NCBI GenBank assembly: GCA_963691885.1
Contig: OY829843.1
Location: 496,001 to 560,000, forward strand
Length of the DNA stretch: 64,000 nt
Direction: 5' to 3'
From: G963691885 sp963691885
GTDB lineage: Bacteria; Pseudomonadota; Alphaproteobacteria; UBA8366; Aestuariispiraceae
The translations under genes were made by a program, and so were the position numbers. The notes beneath the pieces were generated by a model, which was given only the letters and a program-made list of their open reading frames with translations, ran no database searches and was not told where the DNA came from. Positions 8,963 through 17,653 of the stretch are shown here, one piece after another. Position 1 is the first letter of the stretch. The number at the start of each line of letters is the position of its first letter.

Positions 8963-10612
8963 ATGCGTGGACGAATCAGGCTTTATTCTGGCCTTATTCT
9001 TGGCTTTTTCCTCTTAACGCATTTTCTGAACAACACATTGGGCCTCATCTCGATGGAGGCCATGGATCGTGGCTTCCACATCCTTATGGCGCCCTGGAAC
9101 AACACACCGGGTCTGTTATTGCTGCTGTTTGCCTTTATTTTCCACATCGGCAATGCACTTTATGTGATCTTCCTGCGAACATCGCTCAGGATGAGCCATT
9201 GGGAAGCCGCACAGCTTAGCCTGGGTTTGACCATCCCGGTCCTGCTGGCCGGTCACGTCACCATCATGCTGGTCGCGCAAATCCTCTATAAGTTTGACAC
9301 GACCTATATCGGCATCATCACGCAATACTGGATCGTGATGCCAGCCTGGGGCGTGGTCCAGGGTATCGGCATGATCGTCGCCTGGACCCATGGCTGCATC
9401 GGCATTCACTATTGGCTGCGCCTTTGCAGTGACTATGCACGGTTGGTTCCGGTTCTCATGGCCCTGGCGGTGATCATCCCGACATTCGGATTTGCCGGCT
9501 ATATTTCCGCCGGCTTCAAAGTATTGGCCCGCGCTGCAAATGAACCCGGCTTTGTTCCGATGGCGCTGGGCACACAGAAAATGACACCAGAAGTCGCCCA
9601 GTTGGTCGACGACTGGATGTTGATCTCGCCGGCAATTGCAATCGCCACTTTGAGCATCCCTTTTATTCTGCGGTATCTGCGCCGGGAACTGTGGCGGCTC
9701 CATAACTTTGCGGAGCTGTCTCTGCCCAATGGCAAGACCTTCAAGATCAATCGCGGCGCCACCATTCTGGAAACACTGCGCGATAACAACGTCCCTCATG
9801 CATCGGTTTGCGGAGGGCGCGGGCGCTGCACAACCTGCCGGGTTCATGTCATGCGCGGCATCAATGAGCTTCATCCGCCAGACGGTGTTGAGGCAAAGGC
9901 ACTTGCCCGGCTGGGCGCACCTGATGCAGTAAGGCTGGCCTGCCAGGTGCGTCCGACGACGGATATCGCTGTCGCCCCCCTGGTCGCTTCGCGCATATCG
10001 CCAACCAAGTCCAATCAGACAGGCGGTATTGATGGGCAGGAATTGACCGTCACCGTCATGTTCATCGATTTGCGTGGTTCTACAAAATTGGCGGACAGCA
10101 AGCTGCCTTATGACGTGCTGTTCATCCTGAACCAGTTCTTCGCCGAAATGAACAGTGCCTTGCAGATCACAAATGGGCATTACTCCAATTTCACGGGCGA
10201 CGGTCTGATGGCCATCTATGGCCTGGATGGAAAGGACCCGGCCCGGGGTGTTAAAGACGCAATCCGGGGTGCTGACGAAATGCTGAAACGGGTCGAAAGC
10301 CTCAATAAGTCGCTGAGCGCTGATCTGCCCTTCCCACTGGAAATCGGGATAGGCATCAATTTCGGGGAAACCATCGTCGGATCGATGGGACCACCCAACG
10401 CGCAGGTGATCAGCGCGATGGGAGATGTCGTCAATTGCGCCGCGCGCCTTGAGGCCCTCTGCAAGGATTTTGCAAAACCGATGATCCTGTCAAAATCTGC
10501 TGCAGACGCCGCAGGCATTGACCTGCCGCCAAGCTCGCTTCACTCTGTCGCCCTTCGGGGACGTGCAGGTGAAACAGAGTTTTATACGCTGGATCGCGTT
10601 CCAGAAGTCTGA
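8963..10612 (+). CDS. CyaC-like class III adenylate cyclase with diheme-type membrane anchor and [2Fe-2S] domain, copy 2
   Basis: This is a full-length paralogue of the preceding gene with the same order of parts: anchor at residues 1-245 (histidines 20, 61, 98, 143, 149), ferredoxin domain with Cys283, 289, 292 and 327, and cyclase domain with Asp369 (FIDLRGST) and the Asp of TGDGLMAIYG. The ferredoxin and catalytic halves are much closer between copies than the anchors, so the two may sense different conditions yet feed the same cyclic AMP pool. It starts at ATG 8963 after an AGGGGAAGG stretch. The 108-bp gap from copy 1 could hold its own promoter. All catalytic residues that I can place are present, so both copies should be active. 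Confidence 0.88.
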   Translation: MRGRIRLYSGLILGFFLLTHFLNNTLGLISMEAMDRGFHILMAPWNNTPGLLLLLFAFIFHIGNALYVIFLRTSLRMSHWEAAQLSLGLTIPVLLAGHVTIMLVAQILYKFDTTYIGIITQYWIVMPAWGVVQGIGMIVAWTHGCIGIHYWLRLCSDYARLVPVLMALAVIIPTFGFAGYISAGFKVLARAANEPGFVPMALGTQKMTPEVAQLVDDWMLISPAIAIATLSIPFILRYLRRELWRLHNFAELSLPNGKTFKINRGATILETLRDNNVPHASVCGGRGRCTTCRVHVMRGINELHPPDGVEAKALARLGAPDAVRLACQVRPTTDIAVAPLVASRISPTKSNQTGGIDGQELTVTVMFIDLRGSTKLADSKLPYDVLFILNQFFAEMNSALQITNGHYSNFTGDGLMAIYGLDGKDPARGVKDAIRGADEMLKRVESLNKSLSADLPFPLEIGIGINFGETIVGSMGPPNAQVISAMGDVVNCAARLEALCKDFAKPMILSKSAADAAGIDLPPSSLHSVALRGRAGETEFYTLDRVPEV

Positions 10613-10644
10613 CGAGACAAACCATCATTCCGGATGAAAATACC

Positions 10645-11298
10645 ATGACCGATTTAACCCTTGTCCTGGGCAACAAAAACTATTCCTCTTGGTCGCTGCG
10701 GCCCTGGCTTGCTTTCAAGAAAGCGGGCATCCCGTTTGATGAAATAATGGTTTGGTTGGACCAGCAGGACACAAGGGAGACCTTGAAAAAACACTCCGGC
10801 GCGGCGCGGGTGCCAGTTCTGAAAACACCGGACGGGATCATCTGGGACTCGCTGTCGATCTGCGAATGGGCCGCCGAACAGCATCCAACCCTCTGGCCCG
10901 AAGACGGTTACGCCCGGTCCCAGGCACGGTCATACGCCGCCGAGATGCATTCCGGTTTTCAGACTTTGCGGGCCATGTTGCCAATGAACCTGCGAGCGGA
11001 GGGACGATCCGTTGAACCGACGGAAGATTTGACGGCTGACATCCAAAGGATTGACGAGATCTGGACCACCTGCAGAACGACCTTCGGGGCGGACGGCCCC
11101 TGGCTGTTTGGGCAGTTCAGTATTGCTGACGCGATGTTTGCACCGGTCGTCTTGCGGTTCCGCACCTATGGTGTCGAGGGTTCCGGTGAGAGCGCCGCCT
11201 ATATCAATACTCTCTGGAATGATCCTGATTTTGAAATCTGGAAACAGGCTGCCCTGACGGAGCGTCCCCTTGAACGGATTGACGCGATCGGCGCATAG
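10645..11298 (+). CDS. Glutathione S-transferase family protein
   Basis: The 217-aa protein has the thioredoxin-like amino domain of GSTs (LVLGNKNYSSWSLRPWL, with the Ser motif usual for activation of glutathione, then RVPVLKTPDG and a DSLSICEWAAE loop). An all-helical carboxyl domain follows, with the conserved FGQFSIADAMFAP segment. It resembles the YfcF/maleylacetoacetate-isomerase-like bacterial GSTs. It follows the second cyclase by 32 bp on the same strand and ends 11 bp from a convergent oxygenase gene. The substrate cannot be told from sequence. Its closeness to gor fits a glutathione-linked locus. Confidence 0.88.
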   Translation: MTDLTLVLGNKNYSSWSLRPWLAFKKAGIPFDEIMVWLDQQDTRETLKKHSGAARVPVLKTPDGIIWDSLSICEWAAEQHPTLWPEDGYARSQARSYAAEMHSGFQTLRAMLPMNLRAEGRSVEPTEDLTADIQRIDEIWTTCRTTFGADGPWLFGQFSIADAMFAPVVLRFRTYGVEGSGESAAYINTLWNDPDFEIWKQAALTERPLERIDAIGA

Positions 11299-11309
11299 AA
11301 CAACGCGTC

Positions 11310-12263
11310 CTATTTTCCCTTGCGATAGGCGTAGTTCTTGTTCAGGCGTTCCATCACATAATCCCCATGGTGGATCGGCGTTCGATCCTGAAGCTCGCTA
11401 ACGCCATCGATTGGCATAACCTCTGCCTCCATACTGGGATCAAAGAAGAAGGCAATCGAGTAGCGATCCCGGCCCGCACGATTGTTCAGAACACGATGCG
11501 GTGTCGACGGCCAGCGGCCTCCCGACCAGTGGCTCAACATGTCGGCCACATTCACAACGAAGGCGTCTTCGATGACGGGCACATCCAGCCAGCTTCCGTC
11601 CCGTAAGCGCACTTGAAGCCCACCGATATCATCCTGCGCCAATAGCGTGATGAAACCGTAATCCGTATGAGGCGCGGATCCAAATTGGTCCGCTGGTGTA
11701 TCTTCGGGAACTGGCGGATAGTGCAGCATGCGCAGATAAACCGTCGGGTCGTTGAAATACGGGCCAAAGAAATCCGGCTCCGCGCCGAGCGCTGTTGCCA
11801 TAAGTGTTGCCATGTTGCGGGCTGCGCTTTCCAGCGCCGCATAATAGGCCTCAACTTTCTCCCGAAATTGCGGCAACGCCGTCGGCCATTGGTTCTCACC
11901 CTGCAGCGGTTGTCCAAACGCCGGACTATCCTCTGACACCGGATGCATCATCATGAAGCTTTCCGAGTGGTTCGGGCGGGTGACTTTGTCGACGGAGGAC
12001 GTGACAATCAGACTGCTGCGCGGGATCATATAGCCCCGATGCGCGTCATTCATCGAAATCTTTAGCTTCTCGGCATCGGGCAAAGCATGAAAAGCGGCAG
12101 AAGCCGAAAATGCGTCGGCCCGGATTGCGGCAGAAACGCCATGGTTCACGATCTGGCAGAACCCCGAGCCGGAAAATGCCTCATCCAGCGCAGTCGCAAT
12201 CTCAAGACGACGGCCGGAATCGGTCGGAAACCCTTCCAGGTCAATAATCGGCAATCCGTTCAA
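11310..12263 (-). CDS. 2-oxoglutarate/Fe(II)-dependent oxygenase, isopenicillin N synthase family
   Basis: The protein has the IPNS-type arrangement: the amino-terminal DIOX_N part (LPIIDLEG, GFCQIVNHGV), then the jelly roll with the iron-binding HTDYGF pair, a distal His in TPHRVLNN, and an Arg-x-Ser (DRYSIAFFFDPS) for 2-oxoglutarate. I start it at TTG 12261-12263, which overlaps the stop of the upstream YqaA gene as TTGA and has GGGGGAG seven bases before it. The in-frame ATG at 12449 would place 62 residues over that gene and is unlikely. It is the last gene of a five-gene operon headed by glmU and glmS. The substrate is unknown. Confidence 0.85.
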   Translation of the reverse strand: MNGLPIIDLEGFPTDSGRRLEIATALDEAFSGSGFCQIVNHGVSAAIRADAFSASAAFHALPDAEKLKISMNDAHRGYMIPRSSLIVTSSVDKVTRPNHSESFMMMHPVSEDSPAFGQPLQGENQWPTALPQFREKVEAYYAALESAARNMATLMATALGAEPDFFGPYFNDPTVYLRMLHYPPVPEDTPADQFGSAPHTDYGFITLLAQDDIGGLQVRLRDGSWLDVPVIEDAFVVNVADMLSHWSGGRWPSTPHRVLNNRAGRDRYSIAFFFDPSMEAEVMPIDGVSELQDRTPIHHGDYVMERLNKNYAYRKGK

Positions 12264-12697
12264 AACTGTGACTCCCCCGCAAGAACCAATCCAACCACAA
12301 CAAGGTAGCGCCCGGTCTTGGAAATGGCCACCAGCGCTAAAAACCACCAGAACGGCACCCGAAGGGCACCAGCGATGAAGGTCAAAGGGTCGCCGATGAC
12401 CGGCACCCAGGCCGCAAGCAGACTGTATTTCCCATACCGATTGAACCACTCATGGGCTCGCTCCTGATCGCGCTCAGAAATCGGCCACCATTTTGGTTTT
12501 GGAATGAAGGCCGCAAATCGGCCCAAGATCCAGTTCACAACGCTTCCCAATGTGTTGCCAAGAGAGGCAACAAACACAAAGAGCCAGACCCGATCGGGTT
12601 GATCCAGAACCAGCGCCGCCAATCCCAGTTCGGATGCCAGCGGGACAAGGGTTGCTGCCAGAAAGGCCGCCGTAAAGAGACTGAGCAGCTCAACCAT
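12260..12697 (-). CDS. YqaA-family (DedA-like) inner membrane protein
   Basis: This 145-aa membrane protein has the YqaA/SNARE-associated fold: a hydrophobic amino end, VFVASLGNTLGSVVNWILGRF, a polar segment with HEWFNRYGKYSLLAAWVPVIGDPLTFIAGALR, and a final membrane segment. DedA relatives are linked to lipid-carrier or phospholipid movement, but the role of YqaA is not established. It starts 9 bp after the GNAT gene stop and overlaps the oxygenase start by 4 bp, so it is in the middle of the glm operon. Confidence 0.85.
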   Translation of the reverse strand: MVELLSLFTAAFLAATLVPLASELGLAALVLDQPDRVWLFVFVASLGNTLGSVVNWILGRFAAFIPKPKWWPISERDQERAHEWFNRYGKYSLLAAWVPVIGDPLTFIAGALRVPFWWFLALVAISKTGRYLVVVGLVLAGESQF

Positions 12698-12706
12698 GAG
12701 CAGATA

Positions 12707-13192
12707 TCATGCGCCCAGTTTCTTTTCCAGAAACAGGGCATGACCGGTCTCAGGGTCCAGCGCATAGGCGGCAAAGCCCTGCGCCTGATATGCGGCGCGC
12801 GCCCTCTTGTTTCCCTCCAGAACCTCGAGCGTGACTTTGCAACAGCCGCGCTTGACCGCTTCGTCCTCAACCGCGTTCATCAGGGCTTTTCCAACCCCGG
12901 CACCTCTAAATCCGTCGAGAACGGCAAGGTCATGTATGTTCACCAGGGGTTTTGCCCGAAACGTCGAATACCCTTCAAAACAATTCGCGATCCCGGCCGG
13001 CTCCCCATCGACGAAAGCCAAAAGAGTAAACGCATGGGCCCGTTGCGAAAGCTCTTCAACCAGGCGTTCCAGGTTAGCGGCCGGTATCGGTACGCCACCG
13101 CCCATCGGGTCCAACGCGTAAGCGTTGAGGAGTTCCGGGATCAAACGGGCATGCGCCGGGTCTGCATAATCGGCAAGAACAACACTGATCAT
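12707..13192 (-). CDS. GNAT family N-acetyltransferase
   Basis: The 161-aa protein has the GNAT fold: LAFVDGEPAGIANCFEGYSTF, then the acetyl-CoA pyrophosphate loop GFRGAGVGKALMNAVEDEA (motif A), and a carboxyl strand with RARAAYQAQGFAAY. The acceptor is unknown. Its ATG overlaps the glmS stop as ATGA, so it is translationally coupled to a gene of amino-sugar synthesis. An amino-sugar or cell-wall-related acceptor is possible, but only on position. Confidence 0.88.
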   Translation of the reverse strand: MISVVLADYADPAHARLIPELLNAYALDPMGGGVPIPAANLERLVEELSQRAHAFTLLAFVDGEPAGIANCFEGYSTFRAKPLVNIHDLAVLDGFRGAGVGKALMNAVEDEAVKRGCCKVTLEVLEGNKRARAAYQAQGFAAYALDPETGHALFLEKKLGA

Positions 13193-15018
13193 TCGACGGT
13201 CACACTTTTGGCAAGGTTTCTGGGTTGATCGACATCCGTCCCTTTCAGGACGGCCGTGTGATAGGCCAAAAGCTGCACCGGAATAGAATACAGGATAGGT
13301 GTCACGAACGGGTCCACCGCCGGCAGCTCGATACAGGCAAAGGGTTCCACCTGACGTCGGATTTTTTCGATCCCCTGGGCGTCCGAGACAAAGATCACCT
13401 TGCCGCCTCTTGAAATCATCTCCATAGAGTTGCTGGCCGTTTTGTCGTAGAGGGCATCACTGGGCGCAATCATGATGATCGGAACGTCGTCCTCTATCAA
13501 TGCAATTGGCCCATGCTTCATCTCGCCAGCGGCATAACCTTCCGCGTGGATATAGGATATTTCCTTCAGCTTGAGGGCACCTTCCATCGCTATCGGAAAG
13601 CTCGACCCCCGGCCCATATAAAAGACGTCCCGCGCCTTGGCGACCGATTTGGCAAGTTCGGCGATCCTCTCATCATGGTTCATGACTTCCGCCGCGCGGC
13701 GCGGCACCTCGGCAAGGGCTTCCGACAAGTCCCCTTCTCGCTTGGCATCGATCGTGCCCCGCATCCGCGCAGCGCCAATGGCAAGTGACGCCAGCACCGT
13801 CAACTGTGTTGTGAAGGCCTTGGTCGAGGCCACTCCGATCTCTGGCCCGGCCTTTGTCAGCAAAACTGCGTCCGATTCCCGCGCGATGGTGCTTTCAGGA
13901 ACATTGACGATTGACAGGATCATCTGGCCATTGGCCTTACAGTAGCGCAGCGCCTCTAGCGTATCTTTAGTTTCCCCCGATTGGGAAATAAAGATGGCCA
14001 AACCACCTTCAGGCAAAGGTGCGTCTCGATAACGAAACTCTGAAGCCGTATCAAGTTCAACCGGAATTCGCGCCAATCCCTCAAACCAGTATTTGGCGAC
14101 CATACCGGAATAAAACGCCGTACCACAGGCACTAATGGTGATGCGCGGCACTGTTGCAAAGTCAATGCCGAGAGGCGGCAGGGTAAGAGTCTTGTTCGCC
14201 GGGTTGAGAACGGTGTTCAGTGTGTCTCCAATGACGGCAGGCTGTTCATGAATTTCCTTTTGCATGTAGTGCTGGAAATTACCCTTGCCAATCAACGCAC
14301 CGGAGACCGCTGTTTCGACGACCTCACGTTCGATCGGTTGACCGGCCGCATCATAAACCTGGGCCTGATCCCGACTCAGAACCGCCCAATCGCCTTCTTC
14401 AAGATAGGAAATTTGCCGCGTCAGAGGGGCAAGTGCCAGGGCGTCGGATCCAAAATACATTTCACCATCGCCATACCCGATGGCCAGTGGGCTTCCCTGC
14501 CGTGCACCGATCATGACGTCATGTTGGCCTTTAAAGATAATGACGAGTCCAAAAGCACCCTCCAGTTTAGGCAGTGTCTTTGCCACCGCTTCCGTTGGGG
14601 TGAGGCCCTCATCGAGATAGAGATCAATGAGATGGGCCACGACTTCAGTATCGGTATCGGACGTGATGTTTGCAGCCCGATCACCCAATTCCGCGCGCAA
14701 TTCCTGAAAATTCTCGATAATGCCATTATGCACAATAGCAACCTTGTCGCTGGCATGGGGATGGGCGTTTTTTACAGACGGCACACCATGTGTCGCCCAG
14801 CGTGTATGGCCAATACCGATCAAGCCGTCCAGCGGATCTTTATCCAGCACTTCGGCAAGATTAACCAATTTGCCTTCAGCCCGACGCCGCTCAATATGGC
14901 CATTAACGAGGGTTGCGATACCTGCGGAGTCATATCCCCGATATTCCAACCGCTTCAAGCCGTCCAGCAAAAGAGGTGCAGCAGGCGCCTTACCAATTAT
15001 GCCAATAATTCCACACAT
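13189..15018 (-). CDS. glmS: Glutamine-fructose-6-phosphate transaminase (isomerizing)
   Basis: GlmS makes glucosamine 6-phosphate from fructose 6-phosphate and glutamine, the entry to peptidoglycan and lipopolysaccharide amino sugars. At 609 aa it has the standard length. The catalytic Cys2 follows the initiator Met (MCGIIGIIG). The glutaminase part has GIGHTRWATHG, and two SIS sugar-isomerase domains follow (ISACGTAFYSGMVAKYW, FISQSGETKDTLEAL, MGRGSSFPIAMEGALKLKE). It ends in the conserved VDQPRNLAKSVTVE tail. It lies 40 bp after glmU in the same direction. I see no obvious ribozyme in this short gap. Confidence 0.97.
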   Translation of the reverse strand: MCGIIGIIGKAPAAPLLLDGLKRLEYRGYDSAGIATLVNGHIERRRAEGKLVNLAEVLDKDPLDGLIGIGHTRWATHGVPSVKNAHPHASDKVAIVHNGIIENFQELRAELGDRAANITSDTDTEVVAHLIDLYLDEGLTPTEAVAKTLPKLEGAFGLVIIFKGQHDVMIGARQGSPLAIGYGDGEMYFGSDALALAPLTRQISYLEEGDWAVLSRDQAQVYDAAGQPIEREVVETAVSGALIGKGNFQHYMQKEIHEQPAVIGDTLNTVLNPANKTLTLPPLGIDFATVPRITISACGTAFYSGMVAKYWFEGLARIPVELDTASEFRYRDAPLPEGGLAIFISQSGETKDTLEALRYCKANGQMILSIVNVPESTIARESDAVLLTKAGPEIGVASTKAFTTQLTVLASLAIGAARMRGTIDAKREGDLSEALAEVPRRAAEVMNHDERIAELAKSVAKARDVFYMGRGSSFPIAMEGALKLKEISYIHAEGYAAGEMKHGPIALIEDDVPIIMIAPSDALYDKTASNSMEMISRGGKVIFVSDAQGIEKIRRQVEPFACIELPAVDPFVTPILYSIPVQLLAYHTAVLKGTDVDQPRNLAKSVTVE

Positions 15019-15058
15019 ACAGTATTATCCTTCACTGCCCTCAGATGACACCAAGAAA

Positions 15059-16423
15059 TCAATTGGTTTTCTTTTCAGCTGCTTGCTTCTTTGCTTCAGC
15101 CCGTTTGGCGCGGAACCTTTTGGCCGCTTCAGGTTTATGGGTCTCTTCCGCCCGTGTAACCGCGATAGCATCGGCCTCTACATCACTGCTCATGGTGCTG
15201 CCTGCACCAACAATCGCGCCATCGCCAATTTTCACTGGCGCCACCAATGCAGTGTTTGAACCGATGAAAGCGCCAGCCCCGATATCGGTTTTCGATTTGA
15301 GGAAGCCATCGTAGTTGCAGGTGATGGTTCCGGCACCAATATTCGCCTTCGCCCCCACACGCGCGTCCCCGATATAAGAGAGGTGGTTTGCCTTGGCACC
15401 GTCTTCGAAGAGTGCGTTTTTCACCTCAACAAAATTCCCGATTTTTGCCCCGGCGCCAATTTCTGTTCCGGGACGCAACCGCGCAAAAGGCCCAATTTCG
15501 GCGCCGGCATGGATCAAGACACCTTCCAGATGACAAAAATCCCGAATGCGGGCTGGCCCATCGACGCTGACACCCGGCGCGAAAACAACGTTCCTGCCAA
15601 TCTCGGTACCGGGCGCAATCTCGGTATCCCAGGACAACCAGACTGATGTCGGGTCCAGCATGCTGACACCGGATTCAAGCAAATTCTGGCGCGCCCTGTT
15701 TTGATACCAGGCTTCGGCGGAGGCCAGGTTAACCGGGGAATCCACCCCCTGCAATTCGTCTTCCGGTGCCTCAATAATCTCACATTGCAGGCCCCGGTCC
15801 CGGGCAAGCCCGACAACGTCGGTCAGGTAGTACTCACCCTTTGCATTGTCATTGCGCACATCATCGATCAAAGGAAACAAATGCTGAGCGTCAATTGCCA
15901 TGACGCCCGAATTGCACAATGTGATCGCACGCTCCTCTTCCGAAGCGTCTCTATGTTCAACGATCCGTTCCAGCGACCCGTTTCCGCTTTGCACCAGCCG
16001 GCCATAGCCTGTTGGATCGGCGGCCTCAAACCCCAGAACAACCACGCTCGCCCCCGCGTTACAGCGCGCCACCATCGCCTGCAGCGTTTCAGCCCGAAGA
16101 AAAGGCGAGTCGCCATAAACAATCAGTGCAACGCCGTCTGTCACATCGGATAGGGCCTGCCTGGACGCCTTGACCGCGTCTGCGGTGCCCAATCGGTCGT
16201 GCTGAACAGCAGTTGGATGTGGGGCAACCTCTGCCTCCAGATCAGGCATGTCCGGCCCGACGATCGTAACGATCCTCTGAGGAGATAATCCGGTCAGCAT
16301 ATGCAGAACATGGCCAATCATCGGGCGACCAGCGATTGCATGCATGACCTTTGGCTTGGATGATTTCATTCTGGTGCCAAGGCCGGCGGCCAGTACCAGC
16401 GCTGTAATTTGCGTTTCACTCAT
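15059..16423 (-). CDS. glmU: Bifunctional GlmU: glucosamine-1-phosphate acetyltransferase / UDP-GlcNAc pyrophosphorylase
   Basis: GlmU carries out the last two steps to UDP-N-acetylglucosamine. From the ATG at 16423 the protein is 454 aa. It has the nucleotidyltransferase signature LVLAAGLGTRMKSSKPKVMH at residues 8-28, the uridyl-binding QHDRLGTADAV and VYGDSPF, and a carboxyl left-handed beta-helix of hexapeptide repeats ending with NYDGFLKSKTDIGAGAFIGS. A basic, Lys-rich tail follows. The longer frame from 16486 adds 21 atypical residues and is not used. glmU heads the operon glmU-glmS-GNAT-yqaA-oxygenase. Confidence 0.97.
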   Translation of the reverse strand: MSETQITALVLAAGLGTRMKSSKPKVMHAIAGRPMIGHVLHMLTGLSPQRIVTIVGPDMPDLEAEVAPHPTAVQHDRLGTADAVKASRQALSDVTDGVALIVYGDSPFLRAETLQAMVARCNAGASVVVLGFEAADPTGYGRLVQSGNGSLERIVEHRDASEEERAITLCNSGVMAIDAQHLFPLIDDVRNDNAKGEYYLTDVVGLARDRGLQCEIIEAPEDELQGVDSPVNLASAEAWYQNRARQNLLESGVSMLDPTSVWLSWDTEIAPGTEIGRNVVFAPGVSVDGPARIRDFCHLEGVLIHAGAEIGPFARLRPGTEIGAGAKIGNFVEVKNALFEDGAKANHLSYIGDARVGAKANIGAGTITCNYDGFLKSKTDIGAGAFIGSNTALVAPVKIGDGAIVGAGSTMSSDVEADAIAVTRAEETHKPEAAKRFRAKRAEAKKQAAEKKTN

Positions 16424-16591
16424 GCGGAGCTTGATTCCTGCTTCCTGTATGATGCATCCCGACACCATGAACCAGAAGTGCCACAAGTCGAATCGGGTGC
16501 CAAATCAAAGTTTGTGAACGGGTTTTTCCCATTATTTCAGAAAATGTCAAAACGCTTCTGGATTAGCGAGACAAGATATCTCGCCTGGCGA

Positions 16592-16834
16592 TCAACCCTC
16601 CCGGGCGGCTTTGAGATCACGGCGGAGGTTCTTCAGCAACCCAAGGACTTCGCTACGTTGTTCCTCACTCATTTCTTCGAGGCCATCATTTATCGCGAGC
16701 TGCATATCGAGGTTAAGTTCACCCCCCGCGAGCGCCGCATTTACCAGGCTTTCCGCCAGATCGGTACCAACAATCTCGGACAGTCCCTTCTTCAGGTCTG
16801 GCAGATATTGGCTTGTCAGATCAGCTTCGGACAC
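16592..16834 (-). CDS. Small acidic helical protein, 80 aa
   Basis: This short protein is acidic overall and predicted to be helical (LPDLKKGLSEIVG, LDMQLAINDGLEEMSEEQRSEVLGLLKNLRRDL). It has no signal peptide, cysteine or metal motif. I do not recognise a family. It sits alone between glmU and the divergent gph gene, on the glmU strand, 168 bp upstream of glmU. The composition is that of a folded small protein rather than a chance frame, but its role is unknown. Confidence 0.6.
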   Translation of the reverse strand: MSEADLTSQYLPDLKKGLSEIVGTDLAESLVNAALAGGELNLDMQLAINDGLEEMSEEQRSEVLGLLKNLRRDLKAAREG

Positions 16835-16969
16835 GGGCGTCGCTTTCCTGTCTGTTTCAGGGCACTAACTGCTGGTTGACGCGACCCTAAGCACATTCCG
16901 AGATTGCAAATCGCGTCAAAACCACGTTCATCTATGAGTATCATAAGATTTGCCTCGGACGACAAGATC

Positions 16970-17653
16970 ATGAAACCCGATAATAACCCCATTCTGGCTC
17001 GAAAAGCCCCGAAAGCCTACGTTTTCGACCTCGATGGGACTCTGATAGACAGCGCGGTCGATATCGCTAGTGCCGCAAACCGCGTTTTACAGAAATTTGG
17101 CGCAGATTCCCTGTCCACTTCGCAGGTTCAGAGCATGGTAGGTGGTGGCGCGCGTCTGCTTATGCAAAGGGCCTTTGCCGCCCGTGGCATTACACCACCG
17201 GGTCCAGATGTGCTGATGGCGGAATTCATGAACCATTATCATCGCGGTCCCGGGCAGAAGACCAAGCCCTATCCGGGCATTATCGCGCTTCTAGACACGC
17301 TGCGCCGTCGCGGGACCCGTCTTGCAATCACCACAAACAAGCCCCGCGCCGCGACCGAGGCTGTTCTGGAGAATCTGGGATGGTCGGATCGGTTTGACAC
17401 GGTTCTGGCTGCAGACGACCTACCCCGGAAAAAACCGGACCCATTGCCCCTGCTGGTTGCGGCAGAGACTATGAATGTGGTGCCTGAGGATTGTCTCTAT
17501 ATTGGGGATACCTGGGTAGACATCGCCGCCGCGCGTGCTGCCGGCATGCGGTCGGTGGCTGTTACGTTTGGCTATTCACAAAAACCGCCCTCCACGCTGG
17601 GCGCAGACCATGTGGTTAATTGTGCGCGTTCGCTCCTGCCCAGGCGGGCTTAG
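16970..17653 (+). CDS. gph: Phosphoglycolate phosphatase, HAD superfamily
   Basis: The HAD hydrolase has motif I VFDLDGTLIDS (nucleophile and acid Asp), motif II ITTNKPR, motif III Lys in RKKPDPLPLL, and motif IV GDTWVDIAAARAAG, with the helical cap between motifs I and II. This order and length fit Gph, which converts 2-phosphoglycolate to glycolate. I choose the ATG at 16970; in-frame starts at 16934 and 16904 cannot be excluded because none has a clear ribosome site. It ends 38 bp inside a convergent DUF3108 gene. Glycolate could feed the glyoxylate cycle operon some 10 kb away, an inference only. Confidence 0.88.
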   Translation: MKPDNNPILARKAPKAYVFDLDGTLIDSAVDIASAANRVLQKFGADSLSTSQVQSMVGGGARLLMQRAFAARGITPPGPDVLMAEFMNHYHRGPGQKTKPYPGIIALLDTLRRRGTRLAITTNKPRAATEAVLENLGWSDRFDTVLAADDLPRKKPDPLPLLVAAETMNVVPEDCLYIGDTWVDIAAARAAGMRSVAVTFGYSQKPPSTLGADHVVNCARSLLPRRA

